Assembly: GCA_018897395.1 (NCBI GenBank)
Contig: JAHIKV010000303.1
Location: 1 to 23,064, forward strand
Direction of reading: 5' to 3'
From: Planctomycetota bacterium
Lineage (GTDB): Bacteria; Planctomycetota; Planctomycetia; Pirellulales; Thermoguttaceae
Length of the DNA: 23,064 nucleotides
A program made the translations under genes and the position numbers. This document shows positions 7,568-14,554 of this stretch, one piece after another. The notes beneath the pieces are model-generated. The model did not search any database. It was not told the origin of the DNA and saw nothing but the letters and a program-made list of their open reading frames with translations. How positions within the stretch are numbered: the stretch's first letter is position 1; each line of letters starts with the position of its first letter.

Positions 7568-8920
7568 TCACGTCTCTGCTCCCCTGCGTATCAGCCAAAT
7601 GGCAATTCCAAAAGTCCATGTGGCATTAAGAACAAAGGCAAGTGCCCTTGAGGTGGCCAGACCGAGTGAGCCAAGATCAAGCAACAGCAGCGCGCCTACG
7701 ACGAATGCCGAAGCCCAGCCGAGATTCATGGCGAACATCAACCACATATTTCCAGATGCCGCCAAAACTTGCCCGACGGGCACTTGGACTGCGATGAGGC
7801 CCGCCGTCAGCAGGACAACCACCAGAGTAGGCCAGCCGTTTCTGAAACCCTCGCCATAGAGATTCATAATGTAGGGGCTGGCAATGCTTGCCATGAGAAC
7901 AAACGGCAGCACGAGCAGGGCATTCATTTTAATCGCGAGGATCAGTGTTTTGGCCGATTGATTCCTGTCGTTTTGGCCAAACTGTTCCGAAAGGACCGGC
8001 AAGACCACCCCGCCAAGCATGAAAGGCAGGAACAGCAGCACGGTATACCATTGATTCGCGGCGCTGTAGACGCCCATTTCGCTGTAACCATTGGGCCGGT
8101 TGACCAACATCGCGGCGCAGATCCATTCCATCGGGCCGGCCATGCCTGCGCTGAGCACGGCGGGAAGACTGAACCTCCAAAGAACGGACCATTCACGGCT
8201 GCATTGCTTGAACGTGAACGGGACTCCGAATCGGCGAGCTTCTTGGCGAAGAGCCAAGTGATTGAAAAGCCAGTTGATGCTGAGGTTTATCGCTAGAGCC
8301 CAAACCGCTCCGGTAAGGCCGCCGAACCAGGCGCCGCAGACAAGAATCGGGAATGAGATCAGACCGACAAAGAGGTTCACCTGGGCGATGGTCTTGAACG
8401 CTTCAAAGCCGGACAGCGCGCCGGTTTGGGCGCCGTTGAGCGCGTTGACAAACAGGATCAAGGCGCCAATCCGCAGGACGCCCGTCAGGTGCGGCGCATT
8501 GATCGTATGCTCGGCAAGCCACGGGGCTAAGATCAGAAGGGCCACGGCCATCGAACCGCCGGTTGCCACGGCGAACAATCCCGAAAGGCCGATAATGCGT
8601 CCGGCACGGTCGGGATCGCTCCTGCAATACTCGGCAACGTGCTTGGTGGCGGTAAGGCCAAGACCGAATCCGGCGAAGACGCCAAACATGCCGAAAAAGG
8701 TCGACTGGATCATTCCATACTCGCCGTAGGTCGTCTTGCCCAGCGTGCGGGCGACCAGAACCGTGGCGACGAGCATCAGGCCGCGCGATATCACCGTCCC
8801 AGCCATGGACCAGAAGACGCCTCTGGCAAGACGAAGGGTGATCGGCGAGTTCTCCATCCTGTCGAACGCCGGACGTAAGACCGGAGGACAGCAAATGGAT
8901 GCTGCGGATTTGACGCTCAT
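7568..8920 (-). CDS. Wzx-type polysaccharide flippase (MOP superfamily)
   Basis: A 450-residue membrane protein with about twelve to fourteen hydrophobic segments. It belongs to the RfbX/Wzx family that moves undecaprenyl-linked repeat units across the cytoplasmic membrane. The start of the conserved part (LRLARGVFWSMAGTVISRG) and the following VLVARTLGKTTYGEYGMI are characteristic of the family's first two helices. The ATG at 8920 is supported by a good AGGAAGG ribosome binding site five bases upstream; an inner Met at residue 22 would start right at the conserved region. It is the first clear gene of the minus-strand operon, so the operon promoter is probably in 8921-9070 or further upstream. 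I could not identify a convincing promoter there. Confidence 0.9.
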   Translation of the reverse strand: MSVKSAASICCPPVLRPAFDRMENSPITLRLARGVFWSMAGTVISRGLMLVATVLVARTLGKTTYGEYGMIQSTFFGMFGVFAGFGLGLTATKHVAEYCRSDPDRAGRIIGLSGLFAVATGGSMAVALLILAPWLAEHTINAPHLTGVLRIGALILFVNALNGAQTGALSGFEAFKTIAQVNLFVGLISFPILVCGAWFGGLTGAVWALAINLSINWLFNHLALRQEARRFGVPFTFKQCSREWSVLWRFSLPAVLSAGMAGPMEWICAAMLVNRPNGYSEMGVYSAANQWYTVLLFLPFMLGGVVLPVLSEQFGQNDRNQSAKTLILAIKMNALLVLPFVLMASIASPYIMNLYGEGFRNGWPTLVVVLLTAGLIAVQVPVGQVLAASGNMWLMFAMNLGWASAFVVGALLLLDLGSLGLATSRALAFVLNATWTFGIAIWLIRRGAET

Positions 8921-8984
8921 GCGTCCTTCCTCTTCTCATTCAAGAGCCATGCACAGGCAGTGAAGACCCGTGTGGCACGTTTCA

Positions 8985-9068
8985 TCAACGAAACAAATTG
9001 GAGACACGAACCAGCGCGGCCCAGAAGACGTTGGACGTGCGGCCCTGCACAGGCATCATATCGGGCAT
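8985..9068 (-). CDS. Possible 27-residue ORF coupled to the preceding small ORF
   Basis: A very short ORF starting MPDMMPVQGRTSNVFWAAL. Its ATG shares a base with the stop of the ORF at 9068-9262 (TGATG), which would allow reinitiation. No ribosome binding site and no recognisable family. It may be chance. Confidence 0.15.
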   Translation of the reverse strand: MPDMMPVQGRTSNVFWAALVRVSNLFR

Positions 9069-9262
9069 CAAAGCTGGATCAGCCATTCATACTCATCGCC
9101 CGGATACTCGAGCGGCGGCATCGGCGCCGGCTGTTGCCGCGGCGCGAGCGACTCTTCCGATTGTTCGCCTTCTTTCGGCGTCGCGTCCCGATCGTCCGGC
9201 GTTTTTTGGGGCAACGGCGCCGGGCAAGGCTCCCACCATAATGAATTGTGGTCTTGAATCAC
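9068..9262 (-). CDS. Small hypothetical proline-rich ORF
   Basis: A hydrophilic 64-codon ORF if it begins at the GTG at 9262, which overlaps the preceding stop as GTGA; an ATG at 9295 would extend it by 11 codons. The translation is rich in proline and acidic residues (EPCPAPLPQKTPDDRDATPK, then PPLEYPGDEYEWLIQL). It has no domain that I recognise. The overlap with the secreted-protein ORF means it could be a coupled gene, or the C-terminal part of the same gene after a frameshift. Base usage is compatible with coding but does not prove it. Confidence 0.3.
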   Translation of the reverse strand: MIQDHNSLWWEPCPAPLPQKTPDDRDATPKEGEQSEESLAPRQQPAPMPPLEYPGDEYEWLIQL

Positions 9263-9537
9263 GATTTTTTCTCCAATACATTCAACTCGGCGCATACTCC
9301 GTTCCCGTGGGTGGCTGACGCCAACAACCCACCTAGCTCTTCCGTGTTCCGCACGCGCGGCGGCCCGTCATTACGCCGCCCGCCGCCCCTCCCGGCGATA
9401 TCCGCGGACCGTCCGACAATACCGCCGCCTATACCGCCGCGACCAAATTGCCGCGAAAACGGATCGCCGTCTCCAAACGCAGCGGGGCATGCGCACGCCG
9501 CGCAGAGGAGTGGAATTCCGAATAGCCATAGCCGCAT
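9259..9537 (-). CDS. Small glycine/arginine-rich secreted protein candidate
   Basis: A 92-residue ORF starting MRLWLFGIPLLCAACACPAA. The hydrophobic N-terminus followed by AAFGDGDPF looks like a signal peptide with a possible cleavage site after AFG. The mature part is low complexity, rich in Gly and Arg (GRGGIGGGIVGRSADIAGRG), and ends with a more ordinary segment (NTEELGGLLASATHG). The open frame continues upstream to 9717, but that part has no signal-like start, so the ATG at 9537 is preferred. No clear ribosome binding site is present. It may be a genuine small exported protein of unknown function or a decayed gene. Confidence 0.4.
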   Translation of the reverse strand: MRLWLFGIPLLCAACACPAAFGDGDPFSRQFGRGGIGGGIVGRSADIAGRGGGRRNDGPPRVRNTEELGGLLASATHGNGVCAELNVLEKKS

Positions 9538-10069
9538 AGCGAGAAAACGGACGCCTGTCCCATACGCAATCTGCCCAGAAGAGGATATCTCGACCTTGCC
9601 GAGATGGTGCCGAAAATATGCCGCAGGCTTGTACTCGTCCCGCACTCTCACGAGGTTAAGGGGCGAAGAGTAACGAGAAGAGCTACCCGGGGCAACGGCA
9701 GAATTTCGCCCCCCCATCCGTTAGCGGGGGCGGGGCGGGCAACGCAAAATGTGATAGTGACTCGGCTACAAACACGCCGCGAGGGACGGAAACAACGGAC
9801 CGCCAAGCTCCGCTTCGAGCGAATGGCAGCGGCGAGATCGAGAGGCCGCTTCAGAATACGGCCGACGGCATCCACCCCACGCCGGCGGTATTCCTGCCGC
9901 GGCGGCGGTTATCCGACGGCACTGCTATACGGTGAGCGGCTTGAAGTGTAACATTCTTTTCCATCCGAAAAGAATGTTGCATTACTTTCCGTGCAACGTA
10001 TAAAAGCTGCGGGATTCGGTCCGCCGGGCGAACAAATCCCTTGTTGTCAAGTGTTTTCGCGCGTCGTAG
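9538..10069. other. Stretch with no clear gene
   Basis: I see no convincing coding region here. The open frames present are short and have no recognisable protein features. The stretch holds one good AT-rich hairpin (9950-9978), described separately, and is otherwise GC-rich sequence of no recognised type. It lies between the 3' end of the tRNA gene and the small secreted-protein ORF, both on the minus strand. Confidence 0.5.
9950..9978. terminator. AT-rich hairpin downstream of the tRNA gene
   Basis: A perfect 11-bp inverted repeat (AACATTCTTTT paired with AAAAGAATGTT) with a 7-nt loop; one wobble pair and one further pair could extend it. It lies about 90 nt past the 3' end of tRNA-Val in the direction of transcription. 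There is no T-run after it on either strand, so it is not a classical intrinsic terminator. An operator for a dimeric regulator is an alternative. Confidence 0.3.
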
Positions 10070-10143
10070 TGGGCGGTAGAGGGCTCGAACCTCCGACCCC
10101 CAGCTTGTCGAGCTGGTGCTCTAACCAACTGAGCTAACCGCCC
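10070..10143 (-). tRNA. tRNA-Val (anticodon GAC)
   Basis: A complete 74-nt cloverleaf on the minus strand. The acceptor stem is GGGCGGT with ACCGCCC and discriminator A. The D arm is GCTC...GAGC with AGTTGGTTA in the loop. The anticodon stem CCAGC/GCTGG encloses the loop TCGACAA, giving anticodon GAC for valine. The variable region is GGGTC, and the T arm is GGAGG-TTCGAGC-CCTCT. The 3' CCA is not encoded (the acceptor end is followed by CTACG), so the CCA-adding enzyme encoded at the end of this window would be needed. Position 33 is C rather than the usual T, which is worth noting but does not disturb the fold. Confidence 0.95.
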
Positions 10144-10159
10144 GGGCCCGGTGTTACCG

Positions 10160-10188
10160 CGTATACCCGCGGAAACAACAGAATGCAA
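10160..10188 (-). promoter_or_regulatory. Sigma-70-type promoter for tRNA-Val
   Basis: On the minus strand, TTGCAT (10183-10188) and TATACG (10160-10165) are separated by exactly 17 nt. Transcription would start about 10 nt before the mature tRNA 5' end at 10143. An 8-bp inverted repeat (10176-10183 with 10194-10201) partly overlaps the -35 box. Confidence 0.5.
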
Positions 10189-10194
10189 TTCGTT

Positions 10195-10308
10195 TCTGTT
10201 GCGGAAAAGCCCGCGTAGGGTGGGTCAAGCGAAGCGCAGCCCCACCAACAGCGGAAAAATCATGGTGGGGCTGCGCTTCGCTCGACCCACCCTACTTTCC
10301 GCAACAGA
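10195..10308. repeat. 114-bp palindromic repeat element (MITE/REP-like)
   Basis: A nearly perfect long inverted repeat between tRNA-Val and thrS. The outer arms are 13 bp and identical (10195-10207 with 10296-10308, TCTGTTGCGGAAA). The inner arms are 33 bp with one mismatch (10215-10247 with 10263-10295), beginning GTAGGGTGGGTC and ending CCCCACCA. A 15-nt loop lies at 10248-10262. Transcribed in either direction it would form a very stable hairpin. The open frame that runs through it in front of thrS encodes a GLRFARPTLL-type peptide, which I take to be a translation artefact of the repeat and not a protein. It carries no transposase, so it would be a non-autonomous or REP-like element. Confidence 0.85.
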
Positions 10309-10403
10309 TACTAATTCTGACATCCCAAACGAAGGCAGTCAACGGGTGAATGCTTTCGGGAAAGGAACTGGAGGTAGCCGCCCGTTGTGGGCCTTCCGCC
10401 CCC

Positions 10404-10433
10404 TTGCGGCAACTCGCCGCCACCATCTATACT
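10404..10433 (+). promoter_or_regulatory. Possible sigma-70-type promoter for thrS
   Basis: TTGCGG (10404-10409) and TATACT (10428-10433) are separated by 18 nt. Start of transcription near 10440 would leave an untranslated leader of about 95 nt before the thrS ATG at 10535. No T-box elements are visible in that leader. Hairpin-forming GC-rich segments exist, but none that I can assign to thrS autoregulation. Confidence 0.35.
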
Positions 10434-10534
10434 TCCCTTATGATACAGAATCCCCTGTGCGGATAGTCCGCGGAGCGTCCTTTGTACCGATGCCCCGCTC
10501 GCTGGGGGACCGGCCTAAGGCTCGTTGGAGACAC

Positions 10535-12490
10535 ATGCTCAAAGTCACTCTGCCCGACGGGAAATCCCGCGATTACTCGCGTCGCGTTAGACCGGTGGAC
10601 GTCGCCGCCGATATTGGGCCCCGGCTGGCCAAGGCCACCTTGGCCGCCGAAGTGGACGGGCAGTTGGCGGGGGCAAACGATCCCCTGCCGGCCGACGGTC
10701 GGGTGGCCCTGCGTCTGATCACCGACAAAGCCCCACAAGCCCTTGACCTGCTCCGTCATTCGTGCGCGCACTTGATGGCCCGGGCGGTGATGCGGCTGTT
10801 CGACGGGGTGCAATTGGCATTCGGCCCGACGGTGGCCGACGGCTTTTACTACGACTTCGAGATGGAGCACAAGCTCTCGGAGGAGGATTTTCCGAAGATC
10901 GAGGCCGAGATGGCCCGGATCGTCAAGGAGGACGAGCCGTTCGAGCGGGTCGAGATGGACCGCGCCGAGGCCGTCCAGTTCTGCCGCGATCTGCATCAAT
11001 CGTTGAAGGTCGAGCACCTGGAAGACACGCTGGCCGCGGAGCAGACAGTTTCGTTCTATCGGCAGGGCGAGTTTGTCGATCTCTGCCGCGGTCCGCACGT
11101 GCCCGGCGCGGGCGCGGTCGGGGCCTTCAAGCTGATGTCGGTGGCCGGGGCATATTGGAAAGGGGACGCCTCGCGGCAGCAATTGCAGCGGCTCTACGGC
11201 ACCGCCTTCTTCACCAAGAAGCAACTCGACGACCATCTGAAACGGCTCGAGGAGGCCAAGCGGCGCGACCACCGCGTGTTGGGCAAACAGCTCGAATTGT
11301 TCATGATCGATCCGGCGGTCGGATCGGGGTTGGTCTTTTGGCTGCCCAAGGGGGCGGTGGTCCGACACGAATTGGAAAACTTCCTCCACGGCGAACTTCT
11401 CCGCCGCGGCTACCAGCCCGTCTACACCCCGGTGATCGGCAACGTCCACTTGTACGAGACCTCGGGCCACTATCCGTACTACAAGGACACGCAGTTCCCG
11501 CCGATCGAGATGGCCGACGGCGACCGCTACCTGCTGCGGCCGATGAACTGCCCGCACCACGTGACGATCTACAAGTCGAAGCCGCGGAGCTACCGCGAGC
11601 TGCCGCTGCGGCTGGCGGAGTTCGGCGCCGTGCATCGTTTCGAGCAGTCGGGCGAACTGAGCGGAATGATCCGCGTCCGCGGCTTCACTCAGGACGACGC
11701 TCATATATTTTGTACCGAGGAGCAGGTCGCCGCCGAGTTCCGCGGTTGTTTGGAAATGACCCAGTTCGTGCTAAAGACTCTCGGGCTGGACGATTACCGC
11801 GTGCGGCTCGGTTTCCGCGATCCGGCCGGAGAGAAGTACGTGGGCGACGCCGAGACGTGGCAACGGGCGGAGGAGGCCCTGGAAGGCGTCTGCCGCGAGA
11901 TGGACCTGCCGGACATGCACATCGAGCGCGGCGAGGCCGCCTTCTACGGACCGAAGGCCGATTTCATCGTCTCCGACTGCATCGGCCGCCAGTGGCAACT
12001 CGGCACCGTGCAACTCGATTACAACCTTCCCGGCCCGCAACGCTTCGACCTCGAGTACATCGGCGCCGACAACGCGCCCCATCGACCGGTGATAATCCAC
12101 CGGGCGCCGTTCGGCTCGTTCGAGCGGTTCGTGGGGATGTTGATCGAGCACTACGCCGGGGCGTTCCCGTTGTGGCTCGCCCCCGAGCAAGTGCGGGTAA
12201 TGGTCGTTAGCCAAAAAGTCGAAGAATACGGCAGGAACGTCGAGCGGCAACTGGCCGCAGCCGGGTTGCGGGTCACGGGCGATTATCGGGCCGAAAAAAT
12301 CGGCGCCAAAATACGCGACGCACAATTGGAGTTGGTTCCGTACATGTTCGTCGTCGGCCCGCGCGAGGTCGAGGAGGGCAAGGTGGCCGTCCGCGACCGG
12401 CTCGAAGGCGATCTCGGGGCCATGCCGTTGGAGACCGCCGTCGAACGGCTCAAGGCGGAAATCAGAGAGAAAACACTCAGGAAGAAATAA
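10535..12490 (+). CDS. thrS: Threonyl-tRNA synthetase
   Basis: Class II aminoacyl-tRNA synthetase that charges tRNA-Thr in the cytosol. The 651 residues comprise a TGS domain (1-62, MLKVTLPDGK), an editing domain with the metal-type residues H75, H79, C184 and H188 (HSCAH, CRGPH), the catalytic core and a C-terminal anticodon-binding domain (from EQVRVMVVSQK). In the core, YLLRPMNCPHH supplies the zinc-binding Cys and neighbouring His. Motif 2 is LAEFGAVHRFEQSGELSG, followed by GFTQDDAHIF. Motif 3 is APFGSFERFVGMLIEHYAG. The open frame extends upstream to 10151, but the ATG at 10535 is preceded by GGAG and begins exactly at the TGS domain. The extension crosses the repeat element and is not protein. 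infC follows, a common gene order. Confidence 0.97.
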   Translation: MLKVTLPDGKSRDYSRRVRPVDVAADIGPRLAKATLAAEVDGQLAGANDPLPADGRVALRLITDKAPQALDLLRHSCAHLMARAVMRLFDGVQLAFGPTVADGFYYDFEMEHKLSEEDFPKIEAEMARIVKEDEPFERVEMDRAEAVQFCRDLHQSLKVEHLEDTLAAEQTVSFYRQGEFVDLCRGPHVPGAGAVGAFKLMSVAGAYWKGDASRQQLQRLYGTAFFTKKQLDDHLKRLEEAKRRDHRVLGKQLELFMIDPAVGSGLVFWLPKGAVVRHELENFLHGELLRRGYQPVYTPVIGNVHLYETSGHYPYYKDTQFPPIEMADGDRYLLRPMNCPHHVTIYKSKPRSYRELPLRLAEFGAVHRFEQSGELSGMIRVRGFTQDDAHIFCTEEQVAAEFRGCLEMTQFVLKTLGLDDYRVRLGFRDPAGEKYVGDAETWQRAEEALEGVCREMDLPDMHIERGEAAFYGPKADFIVSDCIGRQWQLGTVQLDYNLPGPQRFDLEYIGADNAPHRPVIIHRAPFGSFERFVGMLIEHYAGAFPLWLAPEQVRVMVVSQKVEEYGRNVERQLAAAGLRVTGDYRAEKIGAKIRDAQLELVPYMFVVGPREVEEGKVAVRDRLEGDLGAMPLETAVERLKAEIREKTLRKK

Positions 12491-12497
12491 AATGGCG

Positions 12498-12613
12498 AAA
12501 AGGTCAAAGGTTCAAGGCCAAAGGAGGAAATTGTTTCTTGAACCTTGAACCTTTGGCCTTGAACCTTTGACCTTGAACCTTTGGCCTTGAACCTTTGGCC
12601 TTGAAACTTTGAT
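12498..12613. repeat. Heptamer tandem array with 25-bp inverted repeat between thrS and infC
   Basis: Eleven consecutive 7-mers fill 12537-12613, alternating mainly between CTTGAAC and CTTTGGC/CTTTGAC. The segment 12498-12523 holds the same units in the opposite orientation. The arm 12499-12523 is an exact reverse complement of 12550-12574 (25 bp), with a 26-nt loop. Transcribed as part of a thrS-infC message, it would form a long hairpin ending about 60 nt before infC. It has no T-run after the stem. Confidence 0.9.
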
Positions 12614-12631
12614 CCCTGGAGATAGTTGCTT

Positions 12632-13156
12632 ATGGGTAAATGGAAGCTACAGACAACGGCGGGCAAACAGCGCATGAACGAACATATCCGCGTCACTCCC
12701 ATCCGGGTGATCGGCGCCGACGGGTCGCAGTTGGGCATCATCCCCACCGAGGACGCGTTGCGGCAGGCCAGGGAAGCGGAACTGGACCTGGTCGAAGTGG
12801 CGCCCAAGGAGCGGCCGCCCGTCTGCCGGATCATGGACTACGGCAAGTTCAAGTACCAGCAGAAGAAACGGCAGCACAAAGGGCACGCGCATCAGGTCAA
12901 GATCAAGGAGATACGCGTCCGCCCGAAGACCGGCAATCACGACGTCCAGGTGAAGGTGAACAAGGCCCGCGAGTTCCTCGCCCACAAAGACAAGGTGATC
13001 GTCACGGTTCTGTTTCGCGGCCGCGAGATGGCGCACATTCAGGAGGGCCGCAAGGTGGTCGAAGAGATCCTCGCCCTACTGGCGGACGTCTCGAAGGTCG
13101 AGTCGCCGCCGATGCATCGCGGCCGCCGGATGACCTGCACGCTGGCGCCGAGGTAA
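12632..13156 (+). CDS. infC: Translation initiation factor IF-3
   Basis: IF-3 binds the 30S subunit, checks start codons and keeps the subunits apart. The 174 residues show the N-terminal domain (NEHIRVTPIRVIGADGSQLG, then REAELDLVEVAPKERPPVCR and IMDYGKFKYQQKKR), the basic linker, and the C-terminal domain (KIKEIRVRPKTGNHDVQVKV, then FLAHKDKVIVTVLFRGREMA). Length is normal. The start is uncertain. The ATG at 12632 is chosen; GGAG at 12618-12621 lies 10 nt upstream, or 4 nt before an in-frame TTG at 12626. An ATG at 12674 would remove a basic leader that many IF-3 proteins have. The heptamer array lies immediately upstream. No rpmI or rplT gene follows, unlike the usual infC-rpmI-rplT order. 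Confidence 0.96.
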   Translation: MGKWKLQTTAGKQRMNEHIRVTPIRVIGADGSQLGIIPTEDALRQAREAELDLVEVAPKERPPVCRIMDYGKFKYQQKKRQHKGHAHQVKIKEIRVRPKTGNHDVQVKVNKAREFLAHKDKVIVTVLFRGREMAHIQEGRKVVEEILALLADVSKVESPPMHRGRRMTCTLAPR

Positions 13157-13310
13157 GTGATCAAAAGGCGACGATCCAATTTGTTTTGTGGTGTCGGCGA
13201 CGCTGATTCGAGGAATTGGGTGTCTTGTCGACCATAAGTAAGTATGGATGGTTGACCCTTTCTCCAGCTTTGGCCAAGACCGTCTTGAAGAGAAGCAAGG
13301 AGAACACACG

Positions 13311-13760
13311 ATGGCAGACATCGAGTTAACCCAGGCTGATGCCGACTTACTGATCTCATTGGAGAAGGTACGCGAGAACAATGATGTCGTAGATTACCCC
13401 GGTTTGGGCGGGAACGTTTGTGTTACTCTAGTTTCGGTTGATAAGAAAGAGCGTTTTCTGTTGGACGTGAGCCGCGGAAGAATCGATCTGCTTAAGGGTA
13501 AGTATCAGGAACGTGGACGCAATGTAATTGTTCTTGTGCGACTTGACTTTGGGGGCGCTCCGCATCGGAACCCAGATGGAGAGGAAATCACATGTCCCCA
13601 CCTCCATGTATATCGTCACGGCTTCGGCGATAAATGGGCAACGCCGGTGTCGCCGGATCACTTTCCAAATTCCAGTGACCTGTGGCAGCTACTTCAGGAT
13701 TTCATGCGATTCTGCAACATCACCAAGCCACCGATTTACCGCAGGGGAGTATTCCCATGA
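13311..13760 (+). CDS. DUF6978-like protein of unknown function
   Basis: A 149-residue soluble protein with no signal peptide or membrane segment. The pattern MADIELTQADADLLISLEKV at the N-terminus, then FLLDVSRGRIDLLKGKYQER, VRLDFGGAPHRNPDGEEI, CPHLHVYRHGFGDKWA and FMRFCNITKPP fits the family I know as DUF6978, whose members often stand next to DUF1828 proteins. Function is unknown. The start is fixed by AAGGAGA about 8 nt before the ATG at 13311, although the frame is open from 13248. Its stop overlaps the next start (ATGA). The region is clearly AT-richer than infC and addB (about 43 and 48% GC in two 60-base rows I counted), so lateral acquisition is likely. The conserved His and Asp residues (HLHVYRHGFGD) could be catalytic, which is speculation. 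Confidence 0.75.
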   Translation: MADIELTQADADLLISLEKVRENNDVVDYPGLGGNVCVTLVSVDKKERFLLDVSRGRIDLLKGKYQERGRNVIVLVRLDFGGAPHRNPDGEEITCPHLHVYRHGFGDKWATPVSPDHFPNSSDLWQLLQDFMRFCNITKPPIYRRGVFP

Positions 13761-14521
13761 TACAAGATATCCAAAATCTTCTCGACCAATACATGGCGTG
13801 GTTGAAAGATAAGACTACTTTGCGGCAAGTCGATGATTGGGTTGAAATTACTACCCCATACCTAGACCGCCACAACGACTATCTCCAAATCTACGCTCAA
13901 CGCAAGAACGGTGGATATGTTCTGACCGATGATGGATACACGATCGAGGATCTCGAACAATCTGGTTGCAAACTGGAGAGCCCCAAACGACGAGACCTTC
14001 TAAATACAACACTTAATGGTTTTGGTGTTCGTCTCAATAAAACCGCGCTGGAAGTAAATGCTTCAAAAGAAAGTTTCGCTTTGCGAAAGCACAGCCTAAT
14101 CCAGGCTATGCTCGCGGTGAATGATATGTTCTATCTTGCTTCGCCTACGGTTGCCAGCGTTTTCTATGAGGATGTTGTTTCATGGCTGGACATTATCGAA
14201 GTTAGGTATACTCCGAAAGTTAAGTTCACAGGAAGAACCGGATACGATCATTTATTCGATTTCGTCATTCCGAAATCTCGTCGTCAACCTGAACGGATAC
14301 TCCGAACGATCAATCACCCCAATCGAGTCCAAGCACAATCCGTCGTCCTTGCCTGGATTGACACCAAAGAAGTGCGTCCACAAGATGCCCAAGCATATGC
14401 TCTTCTTAACGATTCTGAACAAGAAGTTCCAGTTGCAGTTTCTGACGCGCTTCAAAACTATGGTGTAACTCCAGTTCCTTGGAGTAAACGCGATGCCGTC
14501 CGAGACCAATTGGCGGCATAA
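13757..14521 (+). CDS. DUF1828/DUF1829-like protein of unknown function
   Basis: A 254-residue soluble protein. The N-terminal part (about residues 20-120) resembles DUF1828, with VEITTPYLDRHNDYLQIYA, GGYVLTDDGYTIEDLEQSG and RRDLLNTTLNGFGV. The C-terminal part (about 140-250), with DHLFDFVIPKSRRQPERIL and SVVLAWIDTKEVRP, resembles DUF1829. A good GGGGAG lies eight bases before the ATG, which overlaps the stop of the DUF6978-like gene (ATGA), so the two are very probably made together. Base composition matches its partner and differs from its neighbours. The two-gene layout recalls toxin-antitoxin or small defence modules, but no known toxin or nuclease motif is visible. It ends 33 nt before addB. 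Confidence 0.78.
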   Translation: MIQDIQNLLDQYMAWLKDKTTLRQVDDWVEITTPYLDRHNDYLQIYAQRKNGGYVLTDDGYTIEDLEQSGCKLESPKRRDLLNTTLNGFGVRLNKTALEVNASKESFALRKHSLIQAMLAVNDMFYLASPTVASVFYEDVVSWLDIIEVRYTPKVKFTGRTGYDHLFDFVIPKSRRQPERILRTINHPNRVQAQSVVLAWIDTKEVRPQDAQAYALLNDSEQEVPVAVSDALQNYGVTPVPWSKRDAVRDQLAA

Positions 14522-14554
14522 AAAGCAAATGGCAGCCGTTTGTTTTTGACATAA

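Noticed and set aside
10151..10534. N-terminal extension of threonyl-tRNA synthetase
   Set aside because: It crosses the palindromic repeat and a likely promoter, and the TGS domain with a ribosome binding site begins at 10535.
10309..10534. T-box leader of thrS
   Set aside because: I see no T-box consensus sequence or terminator hairpin with a T-run in the leader.
10427..11704. 425-codon minus-strand open frame opposite thrS
   Set aside because: It is a mirror of the GC-rich thrS codons; thrS has all catalytic motifs and the opposite frame has none.
12498..12613. CRISPR array
   Set aside because: The units are 7 bp without unique spacers, unlike the 24-40 bp repeats and similar-sized spacers of CRISPR.
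13157..13310. Attachment site or insertion scar before the DUF6978-like gene
   Set aside because: I found no direct repeat between this gap and the gap after the module, and no integrase is present.
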